Shown: positions 25,358 through 35,947 of the stretch, one piece after another
How the letters are laid out: each line of letters opens with the position of its first letter
Position numbering within the stretch: position 1 is the first letter of the stretch
From: Candidatus Heimdallarchaeota archaeon
GTDB taxonomy: Archaea > Asgardarchaeota > Heimdallarchaeia > Heimdallarchaeales > Heimdallarchaeaceae
Assembly: GCA_023132955.1 (NCBI GenBank)
Contig: JAGLXK010000407.1
Span: forward strand, 1 to 44,776
Length of the DNA: 44,776 nucleotides
Direction: 5' to 3'
Position numbers and translations under genes: made by a program
The notes under the pieces: generated by a model
Databases searched by the model: none
Seen by the model: only the letters and a program-made list of their open reading frames with translations
Told to the model about the DNA's origin: nothing

Positions 25358-26125
25358 TCATTCATTTTTTGACCACTTGTCTCTAATGTCATTAATAGCT
25401 GTTCCAGGTCTTACTCCTTTTGGACAAACTTGGTTACAAACAAAGTATTTTTCACATGCTGGAACAGCATTTTCTTGCCACACTTTGTCTAATATTTCTT
25501 GTCTGTGTTCTTCTGATAATCGATTATCAGCAACGAAACGATCTGCTTTAGCCAGAGCAGCTGGACCAAAATATTCTTTGTTATTGGCATTAACAGGACA
25601 TGCCCAACACAGACCACAAGCAATACAATTAATTAAGTGCTCTATTGATTTAGCTGCATCAGAACCCTGGTGCGATTCAGGTGCTTCATCATTCCACTCT
25701 CTTTTGAAATATGGTTCAACTTTTCTGTAAAACTTCCAGAAAGGTTCCATATTAACTACTAAATCTTGAATGACTTCCATATTAGGTAATGGCTCAATAA
25801 GTATCTCATTTTCCTGATCCCAATCAGAGATTTGACCAAAATTAAACTCTGGAAGCTTAACTGGTTTCTTTTTGGTTTTAACAGCGGATATCTGCGTCCT
25901 ACACGCAAGCTCTGGAACTTTGTCTATAGTCATGCCACAGCTGCCACAAATCGCCCCTCTGCAAGAATATCTAAAAGCTAGTGTTGAATCATAGTTATCT
26001 TGAATATAGAAGAGTGCTTCTAGAATTGTAAGACCTTTTCTCTTTGGAACTTCGAATCTTTCGTATCTACTTTCTTTATCTTCTGAATCCTTTCTAAATA
26101 TTAGAAATTTCTGCATCTCTACCAT
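25358..26125 (-). CDS. sdhB: Succinate dehydrogenase/fumarate reductase iron-sulfur subunit
   Basis: The 255-residue iron-sulfur chain carries electrons between the flavoprotein and a partner. Its [2Fe-2S] domain has SCRGAICGSCGM near residues 53-64 with a further cysteine at about 73, and its C-terminal part has CIACGLCWACP for one cluster and CEKYFVCNQVCPKG for the other, the usual SdhB arrangement. The ATG overlaps the stop of the flavoprotein gene by one base; M at position 4 is an alternative start. No membrane anchor (SdhC/D) gene is adjacent. Confidence 0.92.
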   Translation of the reverse strand: MVEMQKFLIFRKDSEDKESRYERFEVPKRKGLTILEALFYIQDNYDSTLAFRYSCRGAICGSCGMTIDKVPELACRTQISAVKTKKKPVKLPEFNFGQISDWDQENEILIEPLPNMEVIQDLVVNMEPFWKFYRKVEPYFKREWNDEAPESHQGSDAAKSIEHLINCIACGLCWACPVNANNKEYFGPAALAKADRFVADNRLSEEHRQEILDKVWQENAVPACEKYFVCNQVCPKGVRPGTAINDIRDKWSKNE

Positions 26126-27840
26126 TAATACACACGCTCCTTTACCTCAAATTGACCAAGTTTCACGGGTTTAGTTTCAATTTTCAATTTGCTTTCTTCA
26201 TCTCTTGTAACCATAGAATGAACAAGGAATTCTTCATCATTACGGTTTGGAAAATCTATTCGAGAGTGCGCTCCTCTGCTCTCTTTTCTCCACAAAGCTG
26301 AAAAAGCAGTAACTTCTGCGATATCAAGCATATTTCTAAGTTCAAGTGTTCTGATTAAACCAAAATTAAACTTCCTCTTAGAAGTGGAAACTTTTACGTT
26401 TTTAAACTCTGTTTGCAATCTGCAAATCACCTCATATGCTTCTTTAAGCTCATCTTCTGTTCGAAAAACGCCAACTTTAGTATCTAATGCTATTCCCATT
26501 GCCTCTTGAATCTCAAAAGGTTTCTTACCTAAGCTGTTATCCCATTTCTCAAGAAGTTCCTCAATTTCTTTGATAGCTTCTTCTTCAGCTGCCATTACTC
26601 TAATTTCTTCCTGCAGATTAGGCAAGCCTTTCTCTAACATCAACCTCCCAACATGTCTACCGAAAACAGCTGTTTCGAGCAAAGAATTTCCTCCTAATCG
26701 GTTAGCTCCATGAACGGATATACAAGCTGTTTCTCCAACAACGTAGAGACCAAAAAGTATAGTTTCACATATATCCCCATCAAATTTTGTGCCAACTCCA
26801 CCCATTGAATAATGTTGTCCTGGTTGTACAGGGATTGGTTCATTGATAGGATCGACACCAGCAAAACAAATAGAAATTTCTCTTATTCCCGGTAATCTTT
26901 CTCTAATTCTTTCTTCACCAAGGTGTGTAAGATCTAAATGAACATAAGCATCTTCAAATCCTCGTCCCTCTCTGATTTCAGTATCAATAGCTCTAGCAAC
27001 AATGTCTCTGGGAGCTAATTCTTTAGCATCAGGTGCAACATCTAACATGAACCTTTCTCCAAGATTGTTGTAGAGTAATCCACCCTCACCTCTTGCCCCT
27101 TCAGTAATCAGAATGTTAGTTCCATATAGGGTTGTAGGATGGAATTGAACAAATTCAACATCTTGCATAGGAACCCCTGCTCTAAAAGCCGCACCTACAC
27201 CATCACCTGTATTGATAATGGCATTAGTAGAACGTTTGTAGGTTCTACCAAATCCTCCAGTAGCTAAAATGACATAACCTGATCTAAAAACAACTAATTC
27301 CCCGGAAGTCATGTCTAAAGTCAATATGCCTGTTATTTGATCATCAACTTGTATCAAATCTATTAGGAAAAACTCATCAAAGAATTCGACATTCTTATGA
27401 ACACATTGTTCGTAGAGGGTGTGAAGTAGAACATGACCCGTTCTATCTGCAGCATAACATGTTCTTGGAAACCCCGCTCCTCCAAAAGGCCTTTGTGCAA
27501 TAAGCCCAGAATCTAACCTAGAAAATGGCGCCCCCATACTCTCAAATTCAACTACAATTTTTGGTGCTTCTTCGCACATTAGTAAAACTGCATCTTGGTC
27601 GGCTAAATAATCGGAACCATAAACCGTATCATAAGCATGCTTTTCAGGAGAATCATCTTGTCCATCTTCAGTGTTTCCCAAAGAAGCGTTAATACCTCCT
27701 TGAGCGGCACCAGAATGGCTTCTAATTGGATGAACCTTGCTGACAACAGCAACCTTCCAGTGTTCAGAAAGTTCAAGAGCTGCACGTAAACCGCTTAAAC
27801 CAGCTCCGACAACAACAATATCATATTCTTCAATTTTCAT
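26125..27840 (-). CDS. sdhA: Succinate dehydrogenase/fumarate reductase flavoprotein subunit
   Basis: The 571-residue flavoprotein interconverts succinate and fumarate. [18 protein letters not shown] near residues 8-25 is the FAD-binding fold, [17 protein letters not shown] near 40-56 supplies the covalent-FAD histidine region, [20 protein letters not shown] near 230-250 holds catalytic residues, and HYSMGGV and [13 protein letters not shown] are typical of the family. Length and motif order are those of SdhA/FrdA. Without a membrane anchor nearby, the direction of the reaction and the electron partner are open. It is the first gene of a two-gene operon with sdhB. Confidence 0.92.
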   Translation of the reverse strand: MKIEEYDIVVVGAGLSGLRAALELSEHWKVAVVSKVHPIRSHSGAAQGGINASLGNTEDGQDDSPEKHAYDTVYGSDYLADQDAVLLMCEEAPKIVVEFESMGAPFSRLDSGLIAQRPFGGAGFPRTCYAADRTGHVLLHTLYEQCVHKNVEFFDEFFLIDLIQVDDQITGILTLDMTSGELVVFRSGYVILATGGFGRTYKRSTNAIINTGDGVGAAFRAGVPMQDVEFVQFHPTTLYGTNILITEGARGEGGLLYNNLGERFMLDVAPDAKELAPRDIVARAIDTEIREGRGFEDAYVHLDLTHLGEERIRERLPGIREISICFAGVDPINEPIPVQPGQHYSMGGVGTKFDGDICETILFGLYVVGETACISVHGANRLGGNSLLETAVFGRHVGRLMLEKGLPNLQEEIRVMAAEEEAIKEIEELLEKWDNSLGKKPFEIQEAMGIALDTKVGVFRTEDELKEAYEVICRLQTEFKNVKVSTSKRKFNFGLIRTLELRNMLDIAEVTAFSALWRKESRGAHSRIDFPNRNDEEFLVHSMVTRDEESKLKIETKPVKLGQFEVKERVY

Positions 27841-27905
27841 GAAACAACCTTCAAAGGTATTTTTAACAAGAAGACAACTTTTGTTATATAATTTTAACTT
27901 TGCGT

Positions 27906-27929
27906 CAAAAAAAGAAAAAAAAAGAAAAA
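27906..27929 (-). terminator. Oligo-T terminator
   Basis: On the minus strand a run of T broken only by single C residues follows directly after the stop of the LVIVD gene. Such oligo-T tracts end transcription in archaea. Confidence 0.5.
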
Positions 27930-30269
27930 TTATTTATCTAATTTTCTTTTTCTCTTGAAAAAAACTCCAGAGATTGTAACAATTAGAGTAGCCGATACAA
28001 TTAGCAATTCAATTTTTCCGATTTCATGTATAACAGCTTGAATACTAAAAGAATAATAATTTCCTTCATTATCATTAAAAGCATAGTTTTTATTTGATGA
28101 ATTATCAAATGCGCTAATATAATAAGTAATCTGTTCTCCAACTGGGAAAGGTTCTAAAGTATAGAAATAAGTTGAGTTCTCTAGAAAAGTCATGTTATGA
28201 GAGTTCCATATGTCTGTATTGTTTTTGAAAATAATATGAGCAGATACAACTCCAGAAGGATCAATTACCTCTGCACTCACATTAATAGAGTCTTCACTAG
28301 TTGGTGATACAGGATTATGTTTGATATTGGAAATTGTAGGACCTGTTGAATCTAGTTTAATTAAAATAATTTCAAAACCATCATTGACATTTGCTACATA
28401 TATATAGTTATTGTCATAGAAAATTTCACCCCAACCAGATCCACCATCATCGAATTCACCCACAATAATAGGATTTGAAAGATCAGAAATATCGCACATT
28501 TCAAGACCAGAATGATGTGTTAGGAGATATGCGTATGATCCTTCAACAAAAACACCTATATCGGGTGTTTCTCTCGCAATGAGTTGAGGATTTGAGGGGT
28601 CGGTGATATTTACAATTTCAAAACCATACATGTCGACTGCGAGATAAGCAATAGAACCAATAACTTGAACATCATTTATCCATTTATAAAAAGGAGGTCC
28701 TCCTCCGTACTCGCCAACAAAATAAGGGAGACTCGGATTAGAGATATCTAAAATTTTAAACCCTTGACCACTACCATAGCCAACATATGCATAGTTTCCA
28801 TTAGCAAAAACACATTGAGCGTTGTCTCCATCGGTATAGTTTCCAATTTTTGTTGGAACTGTAGGATCCGTTACATCAATAATGTGTAATCCTCCACTGC
28901 CAAAAGTAGCATAGATGACATTTCCTGACACATAGATATCGTTAGGATTCTCATTATAAACCCCTAGTTGTACTGGAATTAGTGGATTAGAAACATTAAC
29001 TATCTGAATTTCTCCAAAATCAACATAAGCAATATTCCCACTCACAAATACATCATTTGCTGATGATCCAGGATTGTATTGAGAAATATTAATGGGGGAT
29101 GACTTGTCGGAAATATCTAAAATTCTCATTCCTTTAGATTGAGTAGCAATATAAGCATAGTTTCCTAAAACATGAAGATCATAAACTTCGCTTGTATCAC
29201 AATCAAAAGAGCCCTCTTTGATGGGATTTGCTTTGTCTATAACATTTATACATTCTAAACCATGATCAGGATTAGCCAAATAAACAAAGTTGTTAGTGTA
29301 AAATACTCCTGAATAAAAACCATTTCCTGTTAACGGATATGTTCCAATTTCCTCTGGAGTACTAGGATTGGACACATTTAGTATTTTCAGATCATCACTA
29401 AAACCAACATACGCAATTCCGTTTTCAACATGAATATCCCTTGGTGAATTTGTTGTTGTTCTGTCAAATTGTCCTACCTCTTGGGGATCTGTTTTATTAG
29501 ATATATCTATTATTTCTAATCCTTCGGCAGCATCAAGTACATACGCATAATCATTTTCGACATATATGTCATAAGTTGTTCCTCCATCATTAAACTGTGA
29601 TACCAGAGTAGGATTGGCTTTATCTGAGATGTCAATAATTTCTAAACCGTAAGATCCATAAGCAACATAAGCATATTCTCCTACTATAGAGATATCTTCT
29701 GCAGAACTAAATGATTCCAGATAATAACCAACTTTGTATGGGTTCATAGGATCAGAGACGTTCACTATTTCAAACCCTCCATTACTTCCATCAGCAATAT
29801 ATGCATAATCACCTTCAATGTAGATGTGTCTTGCTTGACCCCCATCAAAAAATTGTGACAGTTTAACAGGATTAGTTGGATCAGAAACATCCAGAATTTC
29901 AAAACCGTCACCATATTCAGCTACATAAGCGTAATTATCACTAACAAAAACACCTTGAGCAAAACCTCCATCATCAAATTCGCCTAGTTTCTCGATATTA
30001 TTTAAATCAGAGATATCTAGAATCAACAGTCCTCCATATGTATAAGTTAAGTAAGCGATAGAACCTGCAACCATAACCTCATATGCTTCTCCATCATGAT
30101 AGTCTGATACTTTTTCTAGCTCAAATGTATCCATATTCAAACTCATAGGGTTTTTATAATTATCATTATTTGATTGAATACAAATTATTGATGTGTTGAA
30201 ATTTACTAAAAAGAGAATTATAACTAAAGAATAACTAAATCTTAATACTGTCTTCATTCGATTTTTCAT
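27930..30269 (-). CDS. Secreted, membrane-anchored protein with 14 LVIVD repeats
   Basis: The 779-residue protein has an N-terminal signal (hydrophobic core near 10-28), fourteen repeats of about 42-50 residues with a core such as [20 protein letters not shown], an Ig-like module near residues 655-750, and a C-terminal membrane helix followed by KRKRKLDK. The repeat is the LVIVD unit, which builds beta-propeller blades in surface proteins of archaea and bacteria. Fourteen units would fit two seven-bladed propellers. Potential N-glycosylation sites (NxS/T) are frequent. A binding or adhesion role on the cell surface is inferred from the layout. A second Met at 30257 could be the start. Confidence 0.87.
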   Translation of the reverse strand: MKNRMKTVLRFSYSLVIILFLVNFNTSIICIQSNNDNYKNPMSLNMDTFELEKVSDYHDGEAYEVMVAGSIAYLTYTYGGLLILDISDLNNIEKLGEFDDGGFAQGVFVSDNYAYVAEYGDGFEILDVSDPTNPVKLSQFFDGGQARHIYIEGDYAYIADGSNGGFEIVNVSDPMNPYKVGYYLESFSSAEDISIVGEYAYVAYGSYGLEIIDISDKANPTLVSQFNDGGTTYDIYVENDYAYVLDAAEGLEIIDISNKTDPQEVGQFDRTTTNSPRDIHVENGIAYVGFSDDLKILNVSNPSTPEEIGTYPLTGNGFYSGVFYTNNFVYLANPDHGLECINVIDKANPIKEGSFDCDTSEVYDLHVLGNYAYIATQSKGMRILDISDKSSPINISQYNPGSSANDVFVSGNIAYVDFGEIQIVNVSNPLIPVQLGVYNENPNDIYVSGNVIYATFGSGGLHIIDVTDPTVPTKIGNYTDGDNAQCVFANGNYAYVGYGSGQGFKILDISNPSLPYFVGEYGGGPPFYKWINDVQVIGSIAYLAVDMYGFEIVNITDPSNPQLIARETPDIGVFVEGSYAYLLTHHSGLEMCDISDLSNPIIVGEFDDGGSGWGEIFYDNNYIYVANVNDGFEIILIKLDSTGPTISNIKHNPVSPTSEDSINVSAEVIDPSGVVSAHIIFKNNTDIWNSHNMTFLENSTYFYTLEPFPVGEQITYYISAFDNSSNKNYAFNDNEGNYYSFSIQAVIHEIGKIELLIVSATLIVTISGVFFKRKRKLDK

Positions 30270-30549
30270 ATTTTACACCCAAAAGTATCAAATTATGTTT
30301 ATATATTTGAAGTATTTAAGTTTATATCATCAAATATTATCTTATTTTCATATTCAAACTCTTCAAGACTCATTTACAAATTGTTAAACAATAGGTAATA
30401 CAATTTTCAGCTCTAAGGATTCTTATTAAAAAATTCAGCAGTTTTTCTGTCTAGAACATTTTCTTTAGCAAACGTTAATATTGGTGTAATTGTGAAGTAT
30501 ATTTTGAAGATATACGGGGGAAAAGTTACTTTCACTTGGGGTGTGAAAA
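30270..30549. other. Intergenic region between divergent genes
   Basis: An AT-rich stretch between the LVIVD gene and a plus-strand ORF. It must hold both promoters; TATA-like ATATATTTGAAG near 30300-30311 may serve the LVIVD gene. I see no RNA gene, repeat or conserved ORF. Confidence 0.4.
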
Positions 30550-31059
30550 ATGACTGAAAACAATAACAACAATATAGAAGAAATGTTAACGACCTTAGAA
30601 AGTTATGTTCAACAAGCAAAGCTGAACAGAATTAAGGGAGTTCTTGAGAACTATGTGAGGGAATGGGAAGTTAAAGCGAATGTGATAATACCTACGAGAA
30701 TAACATATCCAAAACCTATTTTCCTGTATCTTGAAGAATTAAACGAAATCCCCATGGAGGTCTTTGACTGGATAAGTGAATTTAGCAAATATTATGATAT
30801 GAAATATGTCAACTTAAAGGGGAATTTGTTTGCACTGTACATCTACAAAGACTTTGATCGAAGAGAGGAGAAGGGAGAAAAAGAAGCTTCATTGTATGAA
30901 ATCTATGAGAGAGAAAGAAAGTCAATATATCAGAGAGAAGATATCAAAGAAGAAAGTGTATATGATTACAATATTAAGAAAGGAATAACACCTTTAGTTA
31001 CTGGAGAAAGAGAACGAAAAATAAAAGCAATTAAAAAAGATAACAAAGAAGAAGAATGA
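30550..31059 (+). CDS. Unrecognised charged protein, 169 residues
   Basis: No family is recognised. After an Asn run at the N-terminus (NNNNN at residues 4-8) the protein has a mixed alpha/beta middle (ANVIIPTRITYPKPIFLYLE) and a highly charged C-terminal third rich in E, K and R, probably disordered or helical. The ATG at 30550 is preceded by GGGGTGTGA, a fair Shine-Dalgarno site. It lies in a gene-poor stretch with no clear functional neighbours. Confidence 0.5.
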   Translation: MTENNNNNIEEMLTTLESYVQQAKLNRIKGVLENYVREWEVKANVIIPTRITYPKPIFLYLEELNEIPMEVFDWISEFSKYYDMKYVNLKGNLFALYIYKDFDRREEKGEKEASLYEIYERERKSIYQREDIKEESVYDYNIKKGITPLVTGERERKIKAIKKDNKEEE

Positions 31060-31214
31060 TTTCGCAGGTGAAACAATTTTAACATAGTTTAATGATAATC
31101 ACTTTTAGAAGTTAACAAAAATCTAGAAAAACTACACATTTGTGAAGTAAAAACTACATTTTTCTAAATGTTAGATGATAAAAGTGTCCAAAGTACTCTA
31201 TATCATGGAGAAAA

Positions 31215-31403
31215 ATGATAAAATCAAGCAATATTTACCTCTATAAGGACTGGAAAATTGTAAAGAAAATAGAAATAAATCGAAAACTAGAAAGGGAAAT
31301 TGAAGCAATATTGAGCAAAAGCATCTCTGTAAAAAGCGAAAACAAAAATAGTAGTTACCAGAAAAAAGGAAAATTAATATTTAGAAAAGAAAGAAGAAAG
31401 TAG
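31215..31403 (+). CDS. Possible small basic protein, 62 residues
   Basis: A short open frame rich in K, R, E and S without recognisable motifs. It starts with ATG after an A-rich GGAGAAAA stretch that could be a ribosome site. With this base composition such a frame may occur by chance. If it is not a gene, 31060-31441 is a 380-base gene-free stretch in which I see nothing else. Confidence 0.3.
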   Translation: MIKSSNIYLYKDWKIVKKIEINRKLEREIEAILSKSISVKSENKNSSYQKKGKLIFRKERRK

Positions 31404-31441
31404 ATAGTGTTTATCAATGCTTAAACGAATAGCTCTTGTTC

Positions 31442-31813
31442 ATGATTAGATCATCTGTAATTAAATTTACAATAGCAGGAATAGTTGGAATCACTCTAGC
31501 AGCTCTAGGGATGAGATTTTTTATTTCCTTCTTCAGTGGAATGGGTGTGATGTTTATTGGTATACTAGTAGAGGGAATTATCATAAACAGGAAAAGAAAA
31601 AAAGGGAAAAACTGCAGAATTCTAACGTTTCAGCTTGAATCATTAAGTTTGGAGTCAAATTCTTGGGTTTTCAAATTCACCTTAAATAATTTTCGGAAGC
31701 GTCCTTTATCCTTAAAAGGAGAAATCTCGGGTAAAAAGCCTTCTAACAGGAAACAAGATATTTTTCAAGTCATAGAAACATTTATAAGGGAGAAGCGAAG
31801 TTTAGGAGTTTAG
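31442..31813 (+). CDS. Small membrane protein, 123 residues, unknown
   Basis: Two adjacent hydrophobic helices occupy residues 8-50 (a GIVGITLAALG stretch and a GMGVMFIGILVEGI stretch), followed by a basic NRKRKKGKN segment and about 65 soluble residues. By the positive-inside rule the C-terminal part is cytosolic. No family is recognised. The frame opens at a TTG at 31436, but the ATG at 31442 is preferred. Confidence 0.45.
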   Translation: MIRSSVIKFTIAGIVGITLAALGMRFFISFFSGMGVMFIGILVEGIIINRKRKKGKNCRILTFQLESLSLESNSWVFKFTLNNFRKRPLSLKGEISGKKPSNRKQDIFQVIETFIREKRSLGV

Positions 31814-31830
31814 CATAGAGCTGCGAAAGA

Positions 31831-31838
31831 TTTAAAAA
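31831..31838 (+). promoter_or_regulatory. TATA box far upstream of tfb
   Basis: GCGAAAGATTTAAAAAG is a good BRE/TATA match. Transcription would start near 31861, which is 180 bases before the tfb ATG. A second, weaker TATA-like AAGAATATAA at 32003-32012 would give a short leader instead. Confidence 0.45.
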
Positions 31839-32041
31839 GAGAAGTGTCGGGACATTTGGAAGGGTTCTCTCTTATTTTATGAGGTTGAAACATGAAATAG
31901 TGCTGGGATTCACACCAAACAACTAGCATTAAGTGAGTAGTGTTGTACAATAAAATCATTGTAATGCGTAAAAAAGATTACTGCTCTGTTTAGTTTTTCG
32001 TTAAGAATATAACAGACAATTCATTGTAGGTTGATACAAGA

Positions 32042-32989
32042 ATGAGTAAAAAACCAGATAAATCATCACAAAGAGACGAAGAAGAAGACATGGAATGCCC
32101 TGAGTGCGGTAGTATAGATGTTATTCTGGATGAGACTAGAGGAGAGCATATTTGCAGAAATTGTGGAACAGTTGTCGAGGAAAAGCTAATTGATGACGGT
32201 CCTGAATGGAGAGCCTTTACTGCTGAAGAACGATCTAAGCGCAGTAGAGTAGGATCCCCTACCACAATTACAATTCACGACAAAGGCCTTAGTACACAAA
32301 TTGGATGGGAAGATCGCGATGTTTACGGTAAGAAGCTTTCACCCAAACGAAGAGCTCAGATTTACCGTCTTAGAAAATGGCAGATAAGAACAAGAGTTCA
32401 CAGTTCTATTGACAGAAATCTTGCTTATGCTATGTCTGAGTTAGACCGTTTATCTTCACAACTAGGTATTCCACGAAGTGTGAACGAAACCGCTGCCAAT
32501 ATTTATCGAAAAGCCATCGAAAAAAGGTTAATCCGTGGTCGTTCCATTGAGGCTATGATTGGCGCAACTGCATATGCAGGAGCTCGTATTCGTCGTGTTC
32601 CACGAACACTAGATGAAATAGCTCGTCATTCAAGAATTTCTAAAAAAGAACTTGGACGATGCTATCGATTAATAATTCGAGAATTAAACATTAAAATTCC
32701 ACTAGCTAATCCTACTGACTATATTGTTCGTTTTGCAGCAGAACTGAGATTAAGTGGTAGAACTGCACGTAAAGCTGTTGAACTACTTAACAGAGCAAAA
32801 GAACATAATTTGACAGCTGGTAAAGATCCAACAGGTCTAGCCGCAGCTTCAATTTATATCGCTGGAATTACTGAAGGAGAGAGAAGAACTCAGAGAGAAA
32901 TCGCTGAGACTGCAACAGTCACAGAAGTTACAGTACGTAATCGATACAAAGAGTTAGTACGAAAACTCAAAATCGAAGTTACTATTTAA
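32042..32989 (+). CDS. tfb: Transcription initiation factor IIB
   Basis: TFB bridges TBP on the TATA box and RNA polymerase. The 315-residue protein has the N-terminal zinc ribbon CPECGS...CRNCG (about residues 19-41), the B-reader segment DDGPEWRAFTAEERSKRSR, and two cyclin repeats (about 115-205 and 210-305) with an HTH in the second, ending EVTVRNRYKELVRKL. The RGRSIEAMIGATAYAGAR segment is a family signature. It is complete and of normal length. The gene is monocistronic here, with unrelated genes on either side. Confidence 0.95.
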   Translation: MSKKPDKSSQRDEEEDMECPECGSIDVILDETRGEHICRNCGTVVEEKLIDDGPEWRAFTAEERSKRSRVGSPTTITIHDKGLSTQIGWEDRDVYGKKLSPKRRAQIYRLRKWQIRTRVHSSIDRNLAYAMSELDRLSSQLGIPRSVNETAANIYRKAIEKRLIRGRSIEAMIGATAYAGARIRRVPRTLDEIARHSRISKKELGRCYRLIIRELNIKIPLANPTDYIVRFAAELRLSGRTARKAVELLNRAKEHNLTAGKDPTGLAAASIYIAGITEGERRTQREIAETATVTEVTVRNRYKELVRKLKIEVTI

Positions 32990-33025
32990 CTTCCTCTTCA
33001 TTTTTCTTTTATTTTTCAAATTTAG

Positions 33026-34264
33026 CTATATAGTCTTTGTAGACTTTATTTTCACTTGCGTAGATAGATAACTCCAAGATACTCCTGTTATTAATAAACA
33101 GATAATTGAGAGAATTTGAAGGGAAGGAAAATACTCTATGGGATTTCCTCCCAACTGAAAAACAAATTCAATTATTTCGAAAATTGGATAAAGTAATGAA
33201 AACATAAGCAGTATCCATTTTACTTTTTTATGTAAATCAGTATGTAAGAAAGTTATAACTACTATCAATCCAAATAAAAGGATATTTGGTATATATGATA
33301 AAGACATGGTCAAATTGAAATATCCCCAGGTTATAGAATACTGAATAATGAAAATGAGCTGCCAGAAAAATAAAGCAATAATTATCAATGTAAATCCAAC
33401 TGATATATACTTCAGCGTTCTCATCCATTTTTTACTGTATTTTATAGTTAGAAGGGTTAAGGAAAACAGAAGTAATATCATAGATATGAATACCAATTCT
33501 ATTCCATATTCAAAAATGTCAGACCCTAGCCAAGGAGGTGTTAGGAAATCAAGCCAAATGAGAATTTTAGCAATTCCCAAAACTATAATCATTGATGACA
33601 AGAAAGTTAGAGCATTAGTTTTCAATTCTCCAAAACTTGTTACAATATACAGGATACAGAAGATAAAAACAAGAGCTGATGATTCAATAATTATCATCAA
33701 AAACTGAAACTCTATGTAGAATGATAGAGTTCCCAAGTAGAATGATAGAATTCGCAAAATGATATAGGGTATTATTATTGCAGAGATAACTATTTTCTTA
33801 ATCATTCTATATTTTTCTAAAACCAAAAAGATCAATGTAATAAGTAGAATACATGATGCTACTACTGCTATGGTGGCAAATGTTTCATAACCAAATGAAA
33901 AGATGAAATTTGATAATTCCCTAATGACTAAAATGTCTCCAAAAATTGCCAGTATAGAATAAGCTGCGTTAACTAATATCATCGCTAAACTAATTATTTG
34001 TATTATTCTTTTTTCTTTCACATCATCAGATTTCATAGCTTGCACGAAGAAAAAAGATCCTAAGAGAACAAACAGAATTGGAAAAAATGCTTCCTTGAAA
34101 ATAGTATAAAAAATAACCATTCCAATAAGTGTCCAAAAACCAATAGATTCATATATTACAAATATGTTGATAATTATTCCATAAACAGATTTAACTATGA
34201 AAGCACTAATAGCTGCAAATAGCAGAATTTGTAAAATAGACATAGAAACATTATATTTTCTCAT
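33026..34264 (-). CDS. Polytopic membrane protein, about 12 helices, unknown
   Basis: The 412-residue protein is nearly all hydrophobic helices with short basic turns such as KSDDVKEKR, KYRMIKK, KYSKKWMR and HKKVKW. It has no catalytic motif I can recognise and no clear resemblance to a known transporter family. Isoleucine, leucine and phenylalanine dominate. It is convergent with tfb and divergent from glyS; the neighbourhood gives no hint of a role. Confidence 0.65.
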   Translation of the reverse strand: MRKYNVSMSILQILLFAAISAFIVKSVYGIIINIFVIYESIGFWTLIGMVIFYTIFKEAFFPILFVLLGSFFFVQAMKSDDVKEKRIIQIISLAMILVNAAYSILAIFGDILVIRELSNFIFSFGYETFATIAVVASCILLITLIFLVLEKYRMIKKIVISAIIIPYIILRILSFYLGTLSFYIEFQFLMIIIESSALVFIFCILYIVTSFGELKTNALTFLSSMIIVLGIAKILIWLDFLTPPWLGSDIFEYGIELVFISMILLLFSLTLLTIKYSKKWMRTLKYISVGFTLIIIALFFWQLIFIIQYSITWGYFNLTMSLSYIPNILLFGLIVVITFLHTDLHKKVKWILLMFSLLYPIFEIIEFVFQLGGNPIEYFPSLQILSIICLLITGVSWSYLSTQVKIKSTKTI

Positions 34265-34374
34265 CTGAATCTCAGGAAACTCTCTCTTACAACTAAGTTA
34301 AAGCTAAATATAACCTTTTTTCACTTTTTCCAAAGATTTAATAATCTATTTTCTTTTGAGGGCTTTAGATACTA

Positions 34375-35904
34375 ATGACTGAAGAAAGATTGATGGATAA
34401 AATCATAGATGTTTGCAAAAGAAGAGGATTTGTTAGCCCTACAGCTGAAATATATGGTGGAGCTGGAGGATTCTTTGATTATGGTCCATTAGGCACATTA
34501 ATGCGTCAGAAAATAATTGAGCTTTGGAGGCAAAGCTTTGTTTTAGATGAAGACAAAGTCTTCGAAATTTCAGGATCAACTCTCTTACCTGAATCTGTTT
34601 TTCAAGCATCAGGTCATCTTGAATCTTTTGATGATCCCTTAATTCAATGTGCTAAATGCAATTCAATGTATAGAGCTGACGATATCATAAAAAGGAATAC
34701 TGGCGAATCTGCTGAAGGATTACCTATTGCAGAATTGGATAGGAAAATCAAAGAAAATGAGATTAAATGTCCTAACTGCCAAGGAGAATTAGGTAATATA
34801 AGACAATTCAATCTAATGTTTAAGACTGAAATAGGTTCTACTGGTGGAGTTAAAGGTTATTTGCGACCCGAAACAGCTCAAAATATTTTCATTAATTTCA
34901 AACAATTAGCTGGTTTCATGAGGAATAAACTCCCCTTTGGTATAGCTCAGTTTGGATCTTCCTTCAGAAACGAAATCTCACCTAGAAGCTTCCTTATTCG
35001 AGGAAGAGAATTCGAACAAATGGAAATAGAAATGTTTTACGACCCAGAAAGAGAAAATGAGCATCCACGATGGGAAGAAGTAGCTGATATAGAAATAAAT
35101 ATTGTCACACGAGATATGCAAGAAAAAGGATGGGAAAAACCTTTGACCATGACAGCTGAAGAAGCTGTTAATAAAAAACATGTACCTAATCAATACTTGG
35201 CTTATTATCTAGCATTAGAAACTGAAATGCTACTAGTTTTAGGAGTAAAAGCTGAAGATTTCTGGTTCAGACACATGCAAGATCATGAAGCTCCTCATTA
35301 TTCAGCAGGAAATTACGATCTTGAAGTAAATCTTTCAATTGGTCATATGGAAATAGTTGGGAATGCACTCAGAACAGATTATGATTTACAAAAACATGCT
35401 AAAGCTTCAAAATCGAATTATGAGATAGTTGTGGATGAGAAAAAGATTCTTCCTCATGTTTGTGAACCTTCATTGGGAGTGGGAAGGATATTATATACTG
35501 TTCTAGAAAAATGTTACAGAGAAGATGATAGAGGTTGGACATGGTTCCAGTTTCCTCCAGCTGTCGCACCTTTAGAGGTAGCTGTTTTTCCACTTATGAA
35601 GAAGGATGGACTTGCTGAATTGGCTCATGATGTTCACACTGAACTAAAAGAAGCAGGATACTTATCATTCTATGATGAAAGTGGTAAAATCGGTAAGCGA
35701 TATGCTAGAGCTGATGAGGTTGGAATACCATTCTGTGTTACAATAGACTATGATTCACTCAAAGAGTATTCTGTTACAATAAGAGATAGAGATACTATGG
35801 AACAAATCAAACTACCTTTAGAAGATTTAGAAGTTGCTCTTGGAGAATTGATGGAAGGAGATTCAGATTTCCAAGAATTCATTGATTTCGCAAATGAAAA
35901 ATAG
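34375..35904 (+). CDS. glyS: Glycyl-tRNA synthetase, dimeric type
   Basis: GlyRS charges tRNA(Gly). The 509-residue protein starts MTEERLMDKIIDVCKRRGFV and holds SAEIYGG-like motif 1 (TAEIYGGAGGFFDYGPLG), a zinc-binding insertion with CAKC and CPNC, motif 2 around FGSSFRNEISPR, motif 3 around EPSLGVGRILYTVLE, and an anticodon-binding domain at the C-terminus (KEAGYLSFYDESGKIGKRYA). This is the alpha2 form of archaea and eukaryotes, not the bacterial alpha2beta2 form. Another gene, rpoP, follows 43 bases downstream. Confidence 0.95.
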   Translation: MTEERLMDKIIDVCKRRGFVSPTAEIYGGAGGFFDYGPLGTLMRQKIIELWRQSFVLDEDKVFEISGSTLLPESVFQASGHLESFDDPLIQCAKCNSMYRADDIIKRNTGESAEGLPIAELDRKIKENEIKCPNCQGELGNIRQFNLMFKTEIGSTGGVKGYLRPETAQNIFINFKQLAGFMRNKLPFGIAQFGSSFRNEISPRSFLIRGREFEQMEIEMFYDPERENEHPRWEEVADIEINIVTRDMQEKGWEKPLTMTAEEAVNKKHVPNQYLAYYLALETEMLLVLGVKAEDFWFRHMQDHEAPHYSAGNYDLEVNLSIGHMEIVGNALRTDYDLQKHAKASKSNYEIVVDEKKILPHVCEPSLGVGRILYTVLEKCYREDDRGWTWFQFPPAVAPLEVAVFPLMKKDGLAELAHDVHTELKEAGYLSFYDESGKIGKRYARADEVGIPFCVTIDYDSLKEYSVTIRDRDTMEQIKLPLEDLEVALGELMEGDSDFQEFIDFANEK

Positions 35905-35947
35905 TACGAACAGAAAAGATTAAGAATAATCTAAGGAAGTGAAAACG

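Noticed and set aside
31861-32041. Possible tRNA or box C/D RNA before tfb
   Set aside because: No cloverleaf can be drawn and no clear C and D box pair is present.
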